A stretch of DNA of 11,711 nucleotides from Clostridia bacterium (GTDB lineage: Bacteria > Bacillota > Clostridia > Oscillospirales > CAG-272), in assembly GCA_017395885.1 (NCBI GenBank), contig JAFQNM010000276.1, forward strand, positions 1 through 11,711, read 5' to 3'. Shown one piece after another: positions 1 to 6,487 of this stretch; within the stretch, counting starts at the first letter, position 1; every line of letters begins with the position of its first letter. The position numbers and the translations under genes are program-made. A model generated the notes under the pieces. That model saw nothing but the letters and a program-made list of their open reading frames with translations, did no database searches and was not told where the DNA came from.

Positions 1-113
1 CAGAAGCCGATCAAAGGCGTGATGAGGCTCTTACGCTGGCAGGCATCCGGGCCCGCCAGTACGTTTCGGCTCCTGCAGGCGCAGAGGAGAGCACGGGAGG
101 CGACGAGAGCTGA
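1..113 (+). CDS. C-terminal end of an unrecognised protein (5' end outside window)
   Basis: A reading frame starting at base 3 stays open to the TGA at 111-113 and gives about 36 residues, beginning EADQRRDEALTLAGIRARQY and ending in an acidic, Ser/Gly-rich tail (EESTGGDES). The TGA shares its final A with the ATG of the next gene (TGATG). This is the usual geometry of translationally coupled genes and supports the frame being real. The tail is too short to assign a family. The upstream part must lie outside the window. Confidence 0.55.
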   Translation, partial: EADQRRDEALTLAGIRARQYVSAPAGAEESTGGDES

Positions 114-1120
114 TGCTGAGAAACATATTCGTATTGTCTTTGTTAAAAGAGGTGCCTGCCGTGATATGCACGGCAGGCTCATATATTGCGGCAAAGAATG
201 CCCTGGGAGAAAAGCTTCTTGGCAGCATATCCGAGGGCGAGCATATGTTTGACAGGATGACGCCTGAGCACGTGCTTCAATACGAGGCCCATTTTGAGAC
301 CTATGTCGTGGAGGACGTGTACAGCTTTCCCGTTGAGGGAGTGCCGGAATACCCTCTGGCGCTTGCCGTTTTTGACCTCTTTTTCGGGAAGAGGATAGCG
401 GCGGTATACTTTTTCAGCCGCCAGGGAGCCATGAACAGATTTTTGAGATCCTACTGTGCCAAAAGAAAGCCGCCCGAGCCTACAGGAGAGGAAAAGATGC
501 GTGTTGCCCATCTTCTGCTGAAGGTGCCGGAGGATAGCTATCAGCCCTTTGAATGGAGAGGGCTGATAGATCTGAGAACGGCAACAAAGGCCGTTGTCAG
601 GAGCTTTTTTAAGGCTCATCCCTCGTTTTCCCTCAGCGTCAGCTATAGCGAAAACGATCAGATGAAGCAGTCTATCTATATGCCTGAGCAGATCGCCATG
701 TCAACCTATGTGCAGATAATGCAGTATATGCTGCTGACCTGTGAGGCTGTCAGCCGGGACGGACAGCTCAGTATTACCGTTGAGCGCGATCATATGGACG
801 GAACCGTTCGGTTTTGCACCGCTGCATATCCCGGACTGTGCGAGGCCACAAGTTCTGAGGAGCTGGCAGAGCTTTGCCCGGGCGTTGCCTCATACCTCTC
901 GCTTTGTAAATATGTGGTAACGGTATCAAAGGCTGAGCTGTTGGTAAGCCCCTCTGAGGATAAAGGATCACTTGAGCTGGTGCTTTATATGAAGGAGAGA
1001 TACTTCGACCACGTAGATTTCAAGAGCAGAGATCCTCTTCTTTATTTTGATGAGTGCTTTGAATTTGCAGATAAGTACGTTTCCATCGTTTCAGAGAACA
1101 GCTCAGGAAATGCAGAGTAG
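113..1120 (+). CDS. Hypothetical protein with a degenerate histidine-kinase-like (GHKL) ATPase fold in its C-terminal half
   Basis: This is a 335-residue soluble protein that I do not recognise by name. The ATG at 113 overlaps the upstream stop, with GGGAGG at 95-100. A second possible start is the ATG at 245 (residue 45), with GAGGG at 233-237 and 7 nt spacing, so the N-terminus is uncertain. From about residue 135 the order of elements recalls a sensor-kinase ATPase region: FEWRGLIDLRTATKAVVRSF (linker and first helix), then YVQIMQYMLLTCEAVS at the place of the N-box helix, a strand like GQLSITVER, and a final helix and strand with AELLVSP and LELVLYMK. The catalytic N-box Asn is absent (LLTCEAVS rather than LLxNAIxxS). 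No DxGxG or GxGxG glycine box is visible, and there is no phospho-acceptor His motif. Nucleotide binding is therefore doubtful. This is inference from pattern only. The gene ends inside the 3' end of a convergent gene. Confidence 0.8.
   Translation: MLRNIFVLSLLKEVPAVICTAGSYIAAKNALGEKLLGSISEGEHMFDRMTPEHVLQYEAHFETYVVEDVYSFPVEGVPEYPLALAVFDLFFGKRIAAVYFFSRQGAMNRFLRSYCAKRKPPEPTGEEKMRVAHLLLKVPEDSYQPFEWRGLIDLRTATKAVVRSFFKAHPSFSLSVSYSENDQMKQSIYMPEQIAMSTYVQIMQYMLLTCEAVSRDGQLSITVERDHMDGTVRFCTAAYPGLCEATSSEELAELCPGVASYLSLCKYVVTVSKAELLVSPSEDKGSLELVLYMKERYFDHVDFKSRDPLLYFDECFEFADKYVSIVSENSSGNAE
154..178. repeat. Perfect 10-bp GC-rich hairpin near the 5' end of the preceding ORF
   Basis: GCCTGCCGTG (154-163) pairs perfectly with CACGGCAGGC (169-178) around a 5-nt loop, ATATG. 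No T-run follows on the plus strand, so it is not a standard intrinsic terminator in that direction. On the minus strand the stem is followed, after ACCTC, by TTTT. It lies between the two possible start codons (113 and 245) of the downstream gene. It could mark either an untranslated leader or a structured region within the coding sequence. Confidence 0.55.
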
Positions 1121-1558
1121 AAGTGCAAGTATCAAAACCGTGTCGCTTCCTCCGTTGCTGCTTTGAGCAAGAAGGATGATGAGGGCAATGAGCAGAAGCT
1201 CCTCGCTTCCAAGCCCCTTCAGCAGGTCAAAGGAGGTAGCACGGGAGCCGTTACCCTCTTCGGAGGGGGAGCGGCATTCAGAGCAGGTCTCCTCCTCTCC
1301 GCTTGAAGGAGAGCAGGAGCATTCCTCTGCCGTTTTGTCGTAGATCGGCTTATTTGAAACAGGAGACGTGCCTTGCCTTGCCCTTGAGCCTGCACCTGAC
1401 CTGTAGTGGCGGTGAGGGTGGATCACCTCATCCTCTGCATAGGGCGGATATGCATCGTCTCTTCCGTCGCTTCTTTTGCGAAAACGGCTGCCGTCGTAGC
1501 CGGGCGGAGGGGTGAGATATACTTCTCTTTCTGTGTTGCCTTTGTTTCTGGAGTACAT
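1103..1558 (-). CDS. Small hypothetical protein with acidic/Cys linker and hydrophobic C-terminal tail
   Basis: This 151-residue protein is the last of a three-gene operon. The start is the ATG at 1558, preceded by AAAGGAG about 8 nt upstream; the frame extends further upstream but no ribosome binding site supports that. The N-terminus is Tyr/Arg/Pro-rich (YLTPPPGYDGSRFRKR). A low-complexity polar middle follows, with four cysteines in CSCSPSSGEEETCSEC. The C-terminus is two short hydrophobic stretches split by a polar turn: LGSEELLLIALIILLAQ, then SSNGGSD, then TVLILALLLCIS. Each stretch is about 11-14 residues, short for a transmembrane helix, so membrane insertion is uncertain. From general familiarity, tails of the form LLLxALxxLLLQ...DxLLLxALLL recur in uncharacterised clostridial proteins, but I cannot name the family. 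The stop lies 18 bp inside the 3' end of the convergent gene ending at 1120. Confidence 0.72.
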   Translation of the reverse strand: MYSRNKGNTEREVYLTPPPGYDGSRFRKRSDGRDDAYPPYAEDEVIHPHRHYRSGAGSRARQGTSPVSNKPIYDKTAEECSCSPSSGEEETCSECRSPSEEGNGSRATSFDLLKGLGSEELLLIALIILLAQSSNGGSDTVLILALLLCIS

Positions 1559-1580
1559 ATATGGCTCTCCTTTCTGCTTT

Positions 1581-2030
1581 TTAAGGCGCTCTGCCTGAAA
1601 TTGGCAGATTGTCGGCTCCCTCGTGCAGCGAGCCGAGAATTCCGTATAGTCCCTCAAGCTGAAGTATGCCGTCTATCATAGCGCATCTTCTTTGTGAGAG
1701 AAAGGGCTTAAGAGCCAAAAGCAGCGCCTTTCGCCGTCTGTCAGAGTCTTTGCCTGTGTCCTCGTGTGAGCTGTGTGAGCTGCGGCCTGCTCCGGACAGA
1801 GCAGACATTATCTGAGGCAACCTTGCAATAAGCTCCGGCGGAATGCTGATGCCGGCGTTATCGGTGTCGGTGTTGGCGGCATTACCTTCTTTGGCGCTGT
1901 CCTCCCTATTCTCCTCCCGGTCGGAGGGGGTAGAAGAAAGCCCTTGGGCCACAGATGCCACGGTCTTCATTATTTCGGGGCTTTGCAAAAGCGAGTTGAG
2001 AATATCCCCGAGAGCGTTTTCCTCACCCAT
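1581..2030 (-). CDS. Small hypothetical protein, two helical modules joined by an acidic linker
   Basis: This is a 149-residue protein. The start at 2030 has AAAGGAG about 7 nt upstream. The N-terminal module (MGEENALGDILNSLLQSP and following, about residues 1-33) looks helical. An Asp/Glu/Asn-rich linker follows, about residues 34-60. A Pro-started helix comes next (PPELIARLPQIMSALSG), then a polar stretch. The basic C-terminal segment RRRKALLLALKPFLSQRRCA resembles, from memory, a motif (ALLLALKPFLS) seen in uncharacterised clostridial proteins. There is no signal peptide, transmembrane helix or catalytic motif. It is the middle gene of the operon: 31 nt after the 80-residue gene and 22 nt before the 151-residue gene. 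Function is unknown; a structural or scaffolding role would fit but is inference. Confidence 0.75.
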   Translation of the reverse strand: MGEENALGDILNSLLQSPEIMKTVASVAQGLSSTPSDREENREDSAKEGNAANTDTDNAGISIPPELIARLPQIMSALSGAGRSSHSSHEDTGKDSDRRRKALLLALKPFLSQRRCAMIDGILQLEGLYGILGSLHEGADNLPISGRAP

Positions 2031-2061
2031 TATTGTGCTCCTTTCTTTCTGATCTTGCTTT

Positions 2062-2304
2062 TCAGCTATTATGGTCGGTGGTGGGGCCTCCCTTGTTCAA
2101 GGAGCCCAAAATATCGAGGGCACGGCTGATGTCCTTATCTGTCAGTGAGCTCATTGCCACTCTCAGGCGGGCGAGATCTGCAGATGATGGATCGAAAGAG
2201 GAAAGATCTATGCCGCTTGAGGAGCCAATGGCGCAGATCATTTTCCAAAGGCTTTCATCGGGAAGAGATGAAAGCATATCAACAGTTTTTTTATCTATTT
2301 TCAT
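2062..2304 (-). CDS. Small hypothetical helical protein, first gene of minus-strand operon
   Basis: This 80-residue protein starts MKIDKKTVDMLSSLPDESLW and appears all-helical. It has a helix, a loop with GSSSGIDLSSF, then a second region (ADLARLRVAMSSLTDKDISR) followed by ALDILGSL. The spacing of Leu and Ile suggests a small helical domain. No known catalytic residues are visible. The start ATG at 2304 has AAAGGA upstream at a rather long distance (about 10 nt). A near-consensus promoter lies about 60 bp upstream, so this gene leads the operon. Sequences like this (K[IL]DKKTVDxLxSLPDxxLWxMI...GIDLS) seem familiar from clostridial genomes as hypothetical proteins. I have no functional assignment. 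Confidence 0.75.
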   Translation of the reverse strand: MKIDKKTVDMLSSLPDESLWKMICAIGSSSGIDLSSFDPSSADLARLRVAMSSLTDKDISRALDILGSLNKGGPTTDHNS

Positions 2305-2363
2305 GAGAGACCAATCCTTTCTGGTGCTTGCCTGCAGACCTTGGCAGGGCAGGCCTTGGTTTC

Positions 2364-2392
2364 ATTATATGCACGGGGGCAGGATATGTTAA
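2364..2392 (-). promoter_or_regulatory. Sigma-A type promoter for the three-small-gene operon
   Basis: Read on the minus strand, TTAACA (2392-2387) is a 5/6 match to the -35 consensus. It is followed by exactly 17 bp and then a perfect TATAAT -10 (2369-2364). Transcription should begin near 2357, leaving a leader of about 50 nt before the ATG at 2304. The leader DNA (2329-2360) holds repeats of GCAGG and CCTTGG that could form a hairpin. The near-consensus housekeeping promoter argues for vegetative expression rather than sporulation-sigma-only control. Confidence 0.72.
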
Positions 2393-2436
2393 AGTCCCCA
2401 AAAGAACACAAGCCTTGTGGCAGAACGGAGAGTACT

Positions 2437-2910
2437 GTGAAGATACTTGTTTTTTCAGATTCCCACGGAGCCTATTCCAAGCTTGAGAGGGCAGCGGCCC
2501 TCCACCCCGATGCGGGGATGATAATCTTTCTCGGAGACGGACTTCGTGATGCAGAAAGGCTGTTTGAAGGGTATCCCCTTCTTGACCGTGTTGCGGTCAA
2601 GGGAAACTGCGATCTTGGCGGTATCGGACTTTCGGATACGTATCTTGACGAGCAAACGGCAGAGATCGCAGGCAAGCGTATATTCTGCTGCCACGGACAT
2701 AAATACAACGTTAAATTCACTCAAATGAACCTTTGGTTCAGAGCAAGGGAGAAGGAAGCGGATATTGCGCTTTTTGGCCATACCCACGACCCCTTTGAAC
2801 GACGGGAGGATGGGCTCCTCCTGTTCAATCCGGGTAGCGTTGCCCAGGGAAGCTACGGTATCATTTATATAGAAAACGGTGCCGTTCTTGCCTCTCACGG
2901 AAAAATATGA
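2437..2910 (+). CDS. YfcE/MJ0936-family metallophosphoesterase
   Basis: This 157-residue protein is a calcineurin-like metallophosphoesterase of the small YfcE/MJ0936 phosphodiesterase family. The full set of metal-binding motifs is present: DSH (D8, H10), GD (D34), GNCD (N57, D59), HGH (H86, H88) and GHTH (H115, H117), followed by NPGSV (131-135). Family members hydrolyse model phosphodiesters with a two-metal centre, often Mn2+; the natural substrate is usually unknown. The start is a GTG at 2437 with GGAG at 2427-2430, 6 nt away. In-frame codons further upstream give an un-family-like extension and overlap the divergent promoter. It is cytosolic, with no signal peptide. It is head-to-head with the small-protein operon and 34 nt before queA. 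Confidence 0.93.
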   Translation: MKILVFSDSHGAYSKLERAAALHPDAGMIIFLGDGLRDAERLFEGYPLLDRVAVKGNCDLGGIGLSDTYLDEQTAEIAGKRIFCCHGHKYNVKFTQMNLWFRAREKEADIALFGHTHDPFERREDGLLLFNPGSVAQGSYGIIYIENGAVLASHGKI

Positions 2911-2916
2911 TATACT
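2888..2916 (+). promoter_or_regulatory. Possible promoter for queA
   Basis: TTGCCT (2888-2893, 4/6 to the -35) and TATACT (2911-2916, 5/6 to the -10) are separated by 17 bp. They overlap the last codons of the phosphodiesterase gene. The predicted start near 2923 leaves about 22 nt before the queA ATG, with the ribosome binding site in between. This would let queA and the genes after it be transcribed independently of the phosphodiesterase. Confidence 0.45.
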
Positions 2917-2944
2917 TAAGAGCATTAATTTTTTGAGGTTTGAA

Positions 2945-4045
2945 ATGATAAAAAATGAGCTTGTAAATACAGATCTTACCCTACATGATTTCTATTACGA
3001 TCTGCCGGAGGAGCGCATAGCGCAAACTCCCGTTGAGCCGCGTGATTCGTCCAAGCTCATGGTCATCAGCAGAGAGGGAGATTCAATAGAGCATAAGGTC
3101 TTTCACGATATAGCAGAGCTTATTCGCCCTGAGGACGTTCTTGTTATTAACGATACGAGGGTGATCCCTGCCCGTATCATTGGCAGAAGAAGCGAGAAGA
3201 TGACGCCTGAGGGTAGGGCTTTGAGCGATAGCACCGCCCCCGTTGAGCTGCTGCTTCTCAAGCAGAGGGAGAACGACGTGTGGGAGGCACTTGCAGGCCC
3301 CGGAAAAAGAGCAAGAGTGGGAGATATTATTTCCTTTGGCGAAGGAGTTCTCAAGGCTCAGGTTGAGGATATTATCGAGGGCGGAATGAGAGTTGTCCGC
3401 CTGTATACGGACGGAGAGGAGTATAAGACCGTTTATGAGGCGCTTCATGCCCTTGGAACTATGCCCCTGCCTCCTTATATAACGGAAAAGCTTGAAAATC
3501 AGGAGCGGTATCAGACAGTTTATTCAAGGGAGGAGGGAAGCGCTGCGGCACCCACCGCAGGCCTCCACTTTACTCCCGAGCTGCTTGAGAGGATCAAGGC
3601 TCAGGGAACAGCCATAGTTCCCGTTCTTCTCCACGTTGGTCTGGGAACCTTCCGCCCCGTCAAGGAGGAGAGGATAACTGACCATGAGATGCACTCTGAG
3701 TTTATCAGAGTAACGGAGGAGGCGGCAAGGGAGATAAACGAGAGAAGAGCTCGCGGCGGCAGAGTTATTGCCGTTGGAACCACCTCCTGCAGAACTCTTG
3801 AAAGCGCATCAGATGAGAGCGGAGTGCTCCACCCCTGCAGCACGGATACGGGAATATTTATATATCCGGGCTATAAATTCAAAATAACAGACGTTCTCAT
3901 TACCAATTTTCATCTTCCCGAGAGCACTCTTTTGATGCTTGTTTCCGCTTTTGCGGGCAGAGAAAAAATGCTTTCGGCATACAATTTGGCGGTTAGCGAA
4001 AAATATAGATTTTTCTCATTCGGCGACAGTATGATAATAATTTAA
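2945..4045 (+). CDS. queA: S-adenosylmethionine:tRNA ribosyltransferase-isomerase (queuosine synthesis)
   Basis: QueA transfers and isomerises the ribose of S-adenosylmethionine onto 7-aminomethyl-7-deazaguanine at tRNA position 34, forming epoxyqueuosine. The 366-residue protein is slightly longer than the common 340-356. Family landmarks run in order: the N-terminal FYYDLPEERIAQTPVEPRDS, VLVINDTRVIPARIIGRR, the GSAAAPTAGLHFT block, the LHVGLGTFRPVK block, VIAVGTTSCRTLES, TGIFIYPG, and the terminal ITNFHLPESTLLMLVSAF followed by an FGDSM ending. A short extra loop near residues 80-92 explains part of the added length. The ATG at 2945 is chosen because GAGG (2935-2938) sits 6 nt before it; the frame opens earlier but that extension runs into the upstream gene. 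miaA follows after 9 nt. Confidence 0.97.
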   Translation: MIKNELVNTDLTLHDFYYDLPEERIAQTPVEPRDSSKLMVISREGDSIEHKVFHDIAELIRPEDVLVINDTRVIPARIIGRRSEKMTPEGRALSDSTAPVELLLLKQRENDVWEALAGPGKRARVGDIISFGEGVLKAQVEDIIEGGMRVVRLYTDGEEYKTVYEALHALGTMPLPPYITEKLENQERYQTVYSREEGSAAAPTAGLHFTPELLERIKAQGTAIVPVLLHVGLGTFRPVKEERITDHEMHSEFIRVTEEAAREINERRARGGRVIAVGTTSCRTLESASDESGVLHPCSTDTGIFIYPGYKFKITDVLITNFHLPESTLLMLVSAFAGREKMLSAYNLAVSEKYRFFSFGDSMIII

Positions 4046-4054
4046 GAGGTTATT

Positions 4055-5005
4055 TTGAAAACGAAGATAATAGCAGTGGCAGGGCCCACCGCATCGGGCA
4101 AAACGTCTCTTGCCATTGAAATAGCGAAAAAGGTGGGCGGAGAGGTCATTTCCAATGACTCAATGCAGATATACCGTGGAATGGAGATAGGCACCGCCGC
4201 ACCCACTAGACAGGAGATGGCGGGGGTTTCTCATCATCTGGTGGGCATATGCGATCCCACTAGTGAGTTTTCCTGTGCAGAATATGCGCTTCTTGCAAGA
4301 GAAAAGATCGATGAGATAAGTGCAAGAGGCAACGTTCCCGTCTTTTGCGGAGGAACGGGACTTTATCTGGATGCGGTGCTTTCAGTTTCAGATCTTTCCG
4401 AGAGCGGAAAGGATGAGGCTGTCAGAGAAAGACTTTCTGCGATTGCCGAAAAAGAAGGAGCCGAGGCTCTCCATAAAAGACTCAGAGAGGTAGACCCGGA
4501 GGCGGCAGATGCCATTCATATGAACAACGTGCGCCGTGTTATCCGGGCACTTGAAATATTTGAGTCCACCGGCATCACAAAAACAGAGTGGGACCGCCGC
4601 TCAAAAGAGAGAGAGCTCCCTTACGACGTAACGATGGCGGTTATCTGCTTTGAGAGCAGGGAGCTGCTTTACTCGAGAATAGATAAGAGAGTTCACATGA
4701 TGATGAAGGCCGGCCTGCTTTCCGAGGTAAGGGATCTTTTTGAAAAAGGCCTGCTTTCTGCGGATAAACCTGCGTTTCAGGCAATAGGATATAAGGAGTT
4801 CATACCTTATCTTGAGGGCAGGGCATCTCTTGAGGAGTGTGTTTCGGCAGTTCAGCAGTCCTCGAGAAGGTATGCAAAAAGGCAGATCACCTGGTTCAAA
4901 AGGTATGAAAACGCCGTTAGGCTAACGGCAGACCATGAGGGCTCTGTCAGAGGATCTGAGGAGCTTTGCAGGGAGTTTCTTATGAGATCGGGGTTTATGA
5001 GGTAA
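4055..5005 (+). CDS. miaA: tRNA dimethylallyltransferase
   Basis: MiaA adds a dimethylallyl group to N6 of adenosine 37 in tRNAs that read codons beginning with U, using dimethylallyl diphosphate. The 316 residues match family size. Visible features are the P-loop GPTASGKT (residues 10-17), the catalytic-region Asp in SNDSMQIYRGMEIGTA (D35), the GGTGLYLDAVL motif, QAIGYKEFIPYL, and the C-terminal RRYAKRQITWFKR, which is typical of the tRNA-binding end. The start is a TTG at 4055 with AAGAGG at 4044-4049, 5 nt away. The P-loop then sits at its normal distance from the N-terminus, and no ATG lies nearby. It is co-transcribed with queA, so two anticodon-loop modifications share one message. Confidence 0.97.
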   Translation: MKTKIIAVAGPTASGKTSLAIEIAKKVGGEVISNDSMQIYRGMEIGTAAPTRQEMAGVSHHLVGICDPTSEFSCAEYALLAREKIDEISARGNVPVFCGGTGLYLDAVLSVSDLSESGKDEAVRERLSAIAEKEGAEALHKRLREVDPEAADAIHMNNVRRVIRALEIFESTGITKTEWDRRSKERELPYDVTMAVICFESRELLYSRIDKRVHMMMKAGLLSEVRDLFEKGLLSADKPAFQAIGYKEFIPYLEGRASLEECVSAVQQSSRRYAKRQITWFKRYENAVRLTADHEGSVRGSEELCREFLMRSGFMR

Positions 5006-5007
5006 AT

Positions 5008-5598
5008 ATGGGACTTGTTGAGATACTTATTCTTGCTGTTGGCCTTTCGATGGATGCATTTGCGGTATCCGTTTGCAAGGGTCTTGCCATGGGGAGAATA
5101 AAATGGAAGAATGCCTGTATCGTGGGCCTCTGGTTCGGAGCATTTCAGGCAGGAATGCCCCTTTGCGGATATTTTCTCGGAGCATCCTTTCAAAAATATA
5201 TAGAGGCGGTAGACCATTGGGTAGCTCTCGGTCTGCTTTGCCTTATTGGGTTGAATATGATAAGAGAGGCCGTTGGCACAAGGGATGAGTGCTGCGAGTG
5301 CGATTGTTCTGTCAAGGCAAGGGACATGATCGCTCCCGCCTTTGCAACGAGCATTGATGCTCTGGTGGTTGGCATAGCAATGGCTATGTCTGTGCAGAGC
5401 GGCTCTGAAGGGCTAAACGTTTTAGCTTCTGTGGGAATAATAGGAGCTGTCACCTTCTGCCTCTGCGTGCTGGGGGTAAAGATCGGCGGCGTTTTCGGAA
5501 CAAAATACAAAAAGGCTGCAGAGATATCAGGCGGCGTAATACTTATACTTATCGGTGTAAAAACAGTTCTCGAGCACACGGGAATAATTAATTTTTAG
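5008..5598 (+). CDS. mntP: Manganese efflux pump MntP
   Basis: MntP is a small integral membrane exporter that removes excess Mn2+ from the cytoplasm. The 196-residue protein has about six hydrophobic segments arranged as two related halves. The acidic residues known to matter in the family are present in SMDAFAVSVCKG (D16) and FATSIDALVVG (D117). The loop between the halves is Cys/acid-rich (TRDECCECDCSVKARD, about residues 91-106) and could bind metal, though this is inference. The start ATG at 5008 is chosen because GAGG at 4999-5002 is 5 nt upstream; it follows the miaA stop after 2 nt, so translation is probably coupled. I saw no yybP-ykoY manganese riboswitch before it, which suggests expression with the tRNA-modification genes rather than direct Mn control. 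Confidence 0.95.
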   Translation: MGLVEILILAVGLSMDAFAVSVCKGLAMGRIKWKNACIVGLWFGAFQAGMPLCGYFLGASFQKYIEAVDHWVALGLLCLIGLNMIREAVGTRDECCECDCSVKARDMIAPAFATSIDALVVGIAMAMSVQSGSEGLNVLASVGIIGAVTFCLCVLGVKIGGVFGTKYKKAAEISGGVILILIGVKTVLEHTGIINF

Positions 5599-5606
5599 GA
5601 ATCCTT

Positions 5607-6428
5607 ATGAAAAGAATCGTAACAATGCAGGATATATCCTGCGTGGGCAAGTGCTCACTCAGCGTGGCAATGCCCATCATATCTGCAATGGGCTGTGAGT
5701 GCTGTGTGCTGCCAACGGCGGTGCTCTCCACCCATACGGCCTTCAGCAATTTCAATATAGTTGATCTGACAGAGAACATCTCTGCTGTTACCCGTGTGTG
5801 GAAGCAGGAGGGGATAGATTTTGACGTTGTGTATACAGGCTATCTTGCCTCCAACAGGCAGGTAGACCTGGCCATTGAGCTGGCAAAGGATTTTGGGGGA
5901 GAGGGAAAGCTTCTGTTTGTGGACCCCGTTATGGGAGATTTCGGCAAGCTCTATACGGGATTTGAGGAGACCTATCCCTCTCATATGAGAAGGCTTTGCA
6001 GCTGTGCTCATATAATCGTGCCGAATCTGACAGAGGCATTTTGCCTTCTCGGAGAGGAGTACAGAGAGGAAGTTACTCTCAGCGAGGCACTTGAAATGGC
6101 CGTGAGGCTGACGGAGACGGGAGCGAGGATAGCTGTTATAACAGGCATCTCTCCGGAGGAGGGAAAGCTTGGAATAGTCAAGTATGATAGGGAGAGCGGC
6201 GAGAGCTTTACCTATTTTGCAGATAGAGTAAAAACAGATTTTCCCCTCCATGGGTCGGGAGACGTTTTTGCATCTGTTGCCGTTGGGGCAATGGCCTCCG
6301 GCGAGAGCGTGGACAGCGCTCTGAGAATGGCTGTTGATTTCACCGCCGCAGCAGTTGAGGAAACGGTAAAGAATAAGGACCGCCGCTGGTACGGAATAGA
6401 TTTTGAAACGGTGCTGCACAGGCTTTGA
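5607..6428 (+). CDS. pdxY: Pyridoxal/pyridoxamine kinase (PdxK/PdxY group)
   Basis: This enzyme phosphorylates pyridoxal, pyridoxamine or pyridoxine with ATP in the vitamin B6 salvage route to pyridoxal phosphate. The 273-residue ribokinase-like protein opens with KRIVTMQDISCVGKCSLSVA, the typical start of PdxY-type kinases in Firmicutes. It has the substrate-site segment TAVLSTHTAFSNF, the LFVDPVMGDFGKLY block, VPNLTEAFCLLG, and the anion-hole/catalytic motif HGSGD (215-219, with D219 the likely base). AGGA (5597-5600) lies 6 nt before the ATG. It is 8 nt after mntP and is the last gene of the operon, followed at once by a strong terminator. The symbol is by family; pdxK would be equally acceptable. 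Confidence 0.92.
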   Translation: MKRIVTMQDISCVGKCSLSVAMPIISAMGCECCVLPTAVLSTHTAFSNFNIVDLTENISAVTRVWKQEGIDFDVVYTGYLASNRQVDLAIELAKDFGGEGKLLFVDPVMGDFGKLYTGFEETYPSHMRRLCSCAHIIVPNLTEAFCLLGEEYREEVTLSEALEMAVRLTETGARIAVITGISPEEGKLGIVKYDRESGESFTYFADRVKTDFPLHGSGDVFASVAVGAMASGESVDSALRMAVDFTAAAVEETVKNKDRRWYGIDFETVLHRL

Positions 6429-6433
6429 AAAAA

Positions 6434-6459
6434 GGCTCCGCTTTATCGGAGCCTTTTTT
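6434..6459 (+). terminator. Intrinsic terminator after the queA-miaA-mntP-pdxY operon
   Basis: A perfect GC-rich stem, GGCTCCG (6434-6440) with CGGAGCC (6447-6453), has a 6-nt CTTTAT loop and is followed by six T residues (6454-6459). Six A residues precede it, so the stem can extend and it may also act in the opposite direction. It starts 6 nt after the kinase stop codon. Confidence 0.95.
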
Positions 6460-6487
6460 CAAATTTTGTTGAATGTTTAAAAAAAAA

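Noticed and set aside
179..619. 146-codon minus-strand frame opposite the ATPase-like gene
   Set aside because: It lies antisense to a longer frame with better protein-like composition and has no supporting ribosome binding site or motif.
2341..2436. N-terminal extension of the phosphodiesterase to an upstream ATG
   Set aside because: The extension overlaps the divergent promoter and is not part of the family. The GTG at 2437 has a well-placed ribosome binding site and yields the normal MKILVFSDSHG start.
4963..5010. Mn-sensing yybP-ykoY riboswitch before mntP
   Set aside because: There are only 2 nt between miaA and mntP, so there is no room for an aptamer outside the miaA coding sequence.
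5655..6419. 254-codon minus-strand reading frame opposite the pyridoxal/pyridoxamine kinase gene
   Set aside because: The plus-strand frame is a clear kinase with all family motifs. The antisense translation is Cys/His-rich with no recognisable domain and no ribosome binding site, so it is a shadow.
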